NCBI GenBank assembly: GCA_016801845.1
Contig: CM028906.1
Span: 12,404,501 to 12,468,500, forward strand
DNA length: 64,000 bases
Source: Polydactylus sextarius
Taxonomy: Eukaryota; Chordata; Actinopteri; Polynemidae
Direction of reading: 5' to 3'
Position numbers and translations under genes: made by a program. The notes below the pieces were generated by a model. That model was not told the DNA's origin. It was given only the letters and a program-made list of their open reading frames with translations, and made no database searches. This document shows, piece by piece, positions 63,624 to 64,000 of this stretch (positions are counted from its first letter, which is position 1; every line of letters starts with the position of its first letter).

Positions 63624-64000
63624 AGTCCTCATGGACCTCTCCCAGCCCGGCGTCTAGAGGATTTTACACCATTTCATCTCAAAAATGGAAATGTCACGGC
63701 TCGGTACATCTCCCCAACAATTGGAATCTGGGCCAGTGGTTTATTTATTTCATTTCCTACCATTCTTGTATAAGCAGTGCTCTCCTACACATAAATTGTT
63801 GTTGTTGTGACTTTGTCTTTAGCTTTTTCATGGTGTGCTTTCCTTATTTTTCTTTTCATTTCTGTGTCCCTTCGTTCCTTATCTCTCTTTCTGCGTGTCT
63901 CTCCTTTTACTCTTATAAATAGTGAAGGGTTCCTGCCAACAGGTCCACACTGATAGGGATGAGTGGTTCCACTGCAAGATGGTACGAGACCCAGTGTTAA

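Noticed and set aside
63950..63998. Reading QVHTDRDEWF at the window end resembles the HTDxD segment expected at the start of the next cadherin exon.
   Set aside because: The frame needs phase 0 after the acag acceptor, while the previous exon ends in phase 2. The phase-correct frame reaches a stop, and the following residues do not continue the EC4 pattern.

Overview
This is nuclear DNA from a vertebrate, almost certainly a ray-finned (probably acanthomorph teleost) fish. It is AT-rich, dense in (CA)n/(GT)n microsatellites and homopolymers, and carries decayed repeats of kinds common in fish genomes. Five short coding exons are separated by large introns. No prokaryotic, viral or organellar gene organisation is visible.

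The only gene I can support is one plus-strand type II classical cadherin, of which five consecutive internal exons lie here: 16721-17015 (295 bp), 43050-43169 (120 bp), 49718-49885 (168 bp), 50132-50319 (188 bp) and 57656-57903 (248 bp). All have AG acceptors and GT donors, and their phases join without a break (0>1, 1>1, 1>1, 1>0, 0>2). Together they encode the end of EC1, all of EC2 and EC3 and the first part of EC4, including the calcium-binding linkers (DINDN, DADDP, DINDN, DADEP) and LDRE/MDRE/LDYE motifs. Within the type II family the residues look closest to cadherin-8 (cdh8), with cadherin-11 and cadherin-24 as next candidates. The signal peptide, prodomain and EC1 N-terminus with the adhesive tryptophans lie upstream of the window. 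The rest of EC4, EC5, the membrane segment and the catenin-binding tail lie downstream.

Layout: 1-16720 is upstream intron, with purine/pyrimidine tracts, a CpG-dense patch near 9.25-9.42 kb and fish repeats near 7.7 and 11.5 kb. 17016-43049 is a 26 kb intron with a LINE-tail-like repeat, a GC-rich island near 24.1-24.3 kb, many microsatellites and an inverted pair of 63-bp near-identical segments at 29.9 and 33.9 kb. 43170-49717 holds a dead Tc1-like transposon. 49886-50131 is a 246-bp intron. 50320-57655 contains a probable hAT-derived repeat. 57904-64000 is the next intron, cut by the window edge, and has a roughly 290-bp GATA array.

I found no undescribed biological system. The non-coding observations most worth checking are the inverted 63-bp pair, the GC-rich intronic islands, the G-quadruplex-capable tracts and a two-codon deletion in the EC3 exon. 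Family assignments rest on remembered sequence patterns, not on a database search.
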